64,000 nt of DNA from Pelotalea chapellei (GTDB taxonomy: Bacteria; Desulfobacterota; Desulfuromonadia; Geobacterales; Pseudopelobacteraceae), in contig NZ_JAHDYS010000001.1 of the NCBI RefSeq assembly GCF_018531195.1, positions 248,001 through 312,000 of the forward strand. The letters are read 5' to 3'. The notes below the pieces were generated by a model. It did no database searches, was not told the origin of the DNA, and saw only the letters and a program-made list of their open reading frames with translations. Shown piece after piece: positions 62,414-64,000 of the stretch; the first letter of the stretch is position 1, and the number at the start of each line of letters is the position of its first letter. The translations under genes were made by a program, and so were the position numbers.

Positions 62414-63547
62414 TTACTTAACCTCCTTCATCTTGTCGAGAATCTGATCGGGATTGATCGGCTCACCATCTACACGGAAGATACCGTGGATCGGTGCCTT
62501 GCCCTGGGCGCAGCGCTCGACTTCGTTGGCGCACATGCCAAGATTCATTTCAGGAACGATAAAGCCTTTTACTTTGCCGGCAAGAGCCTTGATCTGCTTG
62601 TCGGGGAATGGCCAGAATGTTTTGATGCGGAACATACCAGCCTTGAGGCCCTGCTCGCGTGCAGCATTGACTGCATAACGTGCGGAGCGTGATGTTGAGC
62701 CATACGCAATGACTACAACGTCGGCATCATCCAGTTGATACTCTTCAAAGGTGACAATATCATCAGCATTTGCCTCGACTTTGCGCACCTGACGCTCTTC
62801 CTCAGCCTGAACGATTTCCGCTTTTGTTGTCGGGAAACCGTCCTGCATTTTATTAAGGCCGGTAACATGGAATTTGTAACCGGAGCCGAAGGATGCCAAG
62901 GGAGGAACATCACCGAAAGAGGTGTCGTAAGGCTTGTACTGTTCAGGTGAAACAGAGGGTGATTTACGGGAAACGACTTCTACTTCTCCCTGCTCGGGAA
63001 ATACGATGCGTTCACGCATGTGAGCAACGATCTCGTCAGGCATAACCATTACTGGTGTACGGTATTTTTCAGAGAGATTGAATGCTCGAATAACTTCTTC
63101 ATATGTTTCCTGAACAGAAGCAGGAACCAAGCAGATGGCGGGATGATCGCCATGGGTACCCCATTTGGCGGCCATCACGTCGGACTGGCTTGGTCCTGTC
63201 GGCATCCCGGTTGAAGGACCGCCACGCATTACATTGTAAACAACACATGGAATTTCAGCTATACAACCATAGCCGATTAATTCTTGCTTTAGGGAGAGTC
63301 CCGGTCCTGAGGTGGAAGTAAGGACTTTGGAACCGGCCAGTGAGGCACCCAGAATAGCTGCCATGGCACCTATCTCATCTTCCATCTGTACAAATTTCCC
63401 GCCAATCTTAGGAAGTTCTACAGACATTACCTCCGCCACCTCCGTTGAAGGGGTGATCGGGTAGCCGCCGAAAAAGTTGCAGCCGGCATAAAGTGCACCG
63501 TGTGCTGCGGCCTCGTTACCCTGAAGAAACGCTACTTTTTTTGACAC
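62414..63547 (-). CDS. korA: 2-oxoglutarate:ferredoxin oxidoreductase, alpha subunit
   Basis: 377 residues from a GTG (GGGAGG upstream). Landmarks of the alpha subunit: GNEAAAHGALYAGCNFFGGYPITPSTEVAE, MEDEIGAMAAILGASLAGSKVLTSTSGPGLSLKQELIGYG and RGGPSTGMPTGPSQSDVMAAKWGTHGDHP. With KorB it decarboxylates 2-oxoglutarate. The order D-A-B-G next to mdh is typical of Geobacter. The 2-oxoglutarate assignment rests on this context; a 2-oxoisovalerate enzyme would look similar. Confidence 0.93.
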   Translation of the reverse strand: MSKKVAFLQGNEAAAHGALYAGCNFFGGYPITPSTEVAEVMSVELPKIGGKFVQMEDEIGAMAAILGASLAGSKVLTSTSGPGLSLKQELIGYGCIAEIPCVVYNVMRGGPSTGMPTGPSQSDVMAAKWGTHGDHPAICLVPASVQETYEEVIRAFNLSEKYRTPVMVMPDEIVAHMRERIVFPEQGEVEVVSRKSPSVSPEQYKPYDTSFGDVPPLASFGSGYKFHVTGLNKMQDGFPTTKAEIVQAEEERQVRKVEANADDIVTFEEYQLDDADVVVIAYGSTSRSARYAVNAAREQGLKAGMFRIKTFWPFPDKQIKALAGKVKGFIVPEMNLGMCANEVERCAQGKAPIHGIFRVDGEPINPDQILDKMKEVK

Positions 63548-63568
63548 TGTTCATTTCCTCCCGTTGAT

Positions 63569-63766
63569 TTATTCAGTAATGACCTTGATTGCAAAATCAG
63601 GACACCTTAATTCGCATTGCATACACTTGATGCATGCCTCCAGATTCTTGACCGTGGCATAAAATCCCTTCATCTCAAGAACTTTTGTGGGGCAAAACTC
63701 GACACAAATGTGGCACCCCTTGCAGTACTTCTCGATAATCTCGATTTTCGGCAGTTTTTTCTCCAT
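63569..63766 (-). CDS. korD: 2-oxoglutarate:ferredoxin oxidoreductase, delta (ferredoxin) subunit
   Basis: 65 residues: a 2[4Fe-4S] ferredoxin with CKGCHICVEFCP and CIKCMQCELRCP. It transfers electrons from KorAB to soluble ferredoxin. First gene of the kor operon; AAAGGAG precedes the ATG. Confidence 0.94.
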   Translation of the reverse strand: MEKKLPKIEIIEKYCKGCHICVEFCPTKVLEMKGFYATVKNLEACIKCMQCELRCPDFAIKVITE

Positions 63767-63825
63767 CTGATAAGACTCCTTTAATTACGTTTAATAGGTG
63801 TGGAATACACCCCCATAATGTGGCA

Positions 63826-63855
63826 AAAGAAGGGCGGATGAATCCGCCCTTCTTT
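63826..63855. terminator. Hairpin terminator after mdh
   Basis: AGAAGGGCGGAT pairs with ATCCGCCCTTCT (12 bp, minimal loop). On the minus strand a TTTT run follows. It separates mdh from korD, so kor expression needs read-through or its own promoter. Confidence 0.75.
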
Positions 63856-63892
63856 CACGTTTTGCGACGGTGTGAATAAAATTAGCTAAATG

Positions 63893-64000
63893 CTATTTCA
63901 TACTTCCTACCAATTCCTTTACTGCAGCTACGGATTTGTCCATCATAGCCTGCTCTTCTGCATCAAGCTTGAACTGAATTATGCTTTCAACACCTTTTTC
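63893..64000 (-). CDS. mdh: Malate dehydrogenase, C-terminal fragment (cut by window end)
   Basis: The last 35 codons run from the window edge to a TAG at 63893-63895. The residues read [20 protein letters not shown], then [15 protein letters not shown], the usual C-terminal helix pattern of LDH-like malate dehydrogenases ([27 protein letters not shown]). Position upstream of korDABG matches Geobacter. Confidence 0.85.
   Translation of the reverse strand, partial: EKGVESIIQFKLDAEEQAMMDKSVAAVKELVGSMK

Overview
The window reads as chromosome of a Geobacterales bacterium (Geobacter/Trichlorobacter/Pelobacter propionicus type). The best evidence is a short PilA whose first 50 mature residues are almost those of Geobacter sulfurreducens pilin, followed by a separate PilA-C/Spc gene; a eukaryote-like citrate synthase; the korDABG 2-oxoglutarate:ferredoxin oxidoreductase next to malate dehydrogenase; a long ActP-type acetate carrier with DUF485; and superoxide reductase plus rubrerythrin. 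No phage, transposase, CRISPR array, tRNA or rRNA was seen. Coding density is high, with many 1-14 base gene overlaps.

Layout. 1-4.3 kb: MATE efflux tail, mtaB, and a polar amino-acid ABC transporter whose permease carries an extra periplasmic helical domain. 4.4-7.5 kb (minus): UbiD-type decarboxylase and a secreted TPR protein. 7.6-13.9 kb: dCache histidine kinase with sigma54 response regulator, msrA, ric, a methyltransferase. 14-19.3 kb: livKHMGF and a CBS gene behind a sigma54-type promoter. 19.4-24 kb (minus): orphan sucB, peptide-type permease pair, class II photolyase. 24.2-28.5 kb: tmk-holB-ricT-metG. 28.5-29.7 kb: a small accessory islet with ccdAB, a decayed VapB-like antitoxin and a second copy of the 3' end of a nearby ABC ATPase gene. 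29.7-36.4 kb (minus): pilR, pilA, spc, a TMTC-like membrane/TPR protein and an ABC-2 exporter. 36.4-39.5 kb (minus): MacB-like efflux system. 39.7-48.4 kb: eno; lptF-lptG-IPT protein; dfx; rbr; gltA; a peptidase, a 49-residue membrane protein and an acyl-CoA ligase. 50.6-56 kb: a five-gene split glutamate-synthase-like operon behind a sigma54-type promoter. 56.4-61 kb: IclR regulator, DUF485, ActP-like carrier, DUF294 protein. 61-64 kb (minus): mdh (partial), korDABG.

How it fits together: ActP-like carrier, citrate synthase, KOR and malate dehydrogenase form an acetate-uptake and TCA route expected of an acetate-oxidising anaerobe. Three sigma54-type promoters (liv, pilA, glt) and two enhancer-binding proteins point to RpoN as a main regulator of nitrogen/amino-acid handling and pili. 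The most interesting parts are the toxin-antitoxin islet between repeated ABC gene ends, with a 22-bp-phased operator array; the split glutamate-synthase-like redox operon; and the pilin locus, where pilS is missing and replaced in position by an efflux system.
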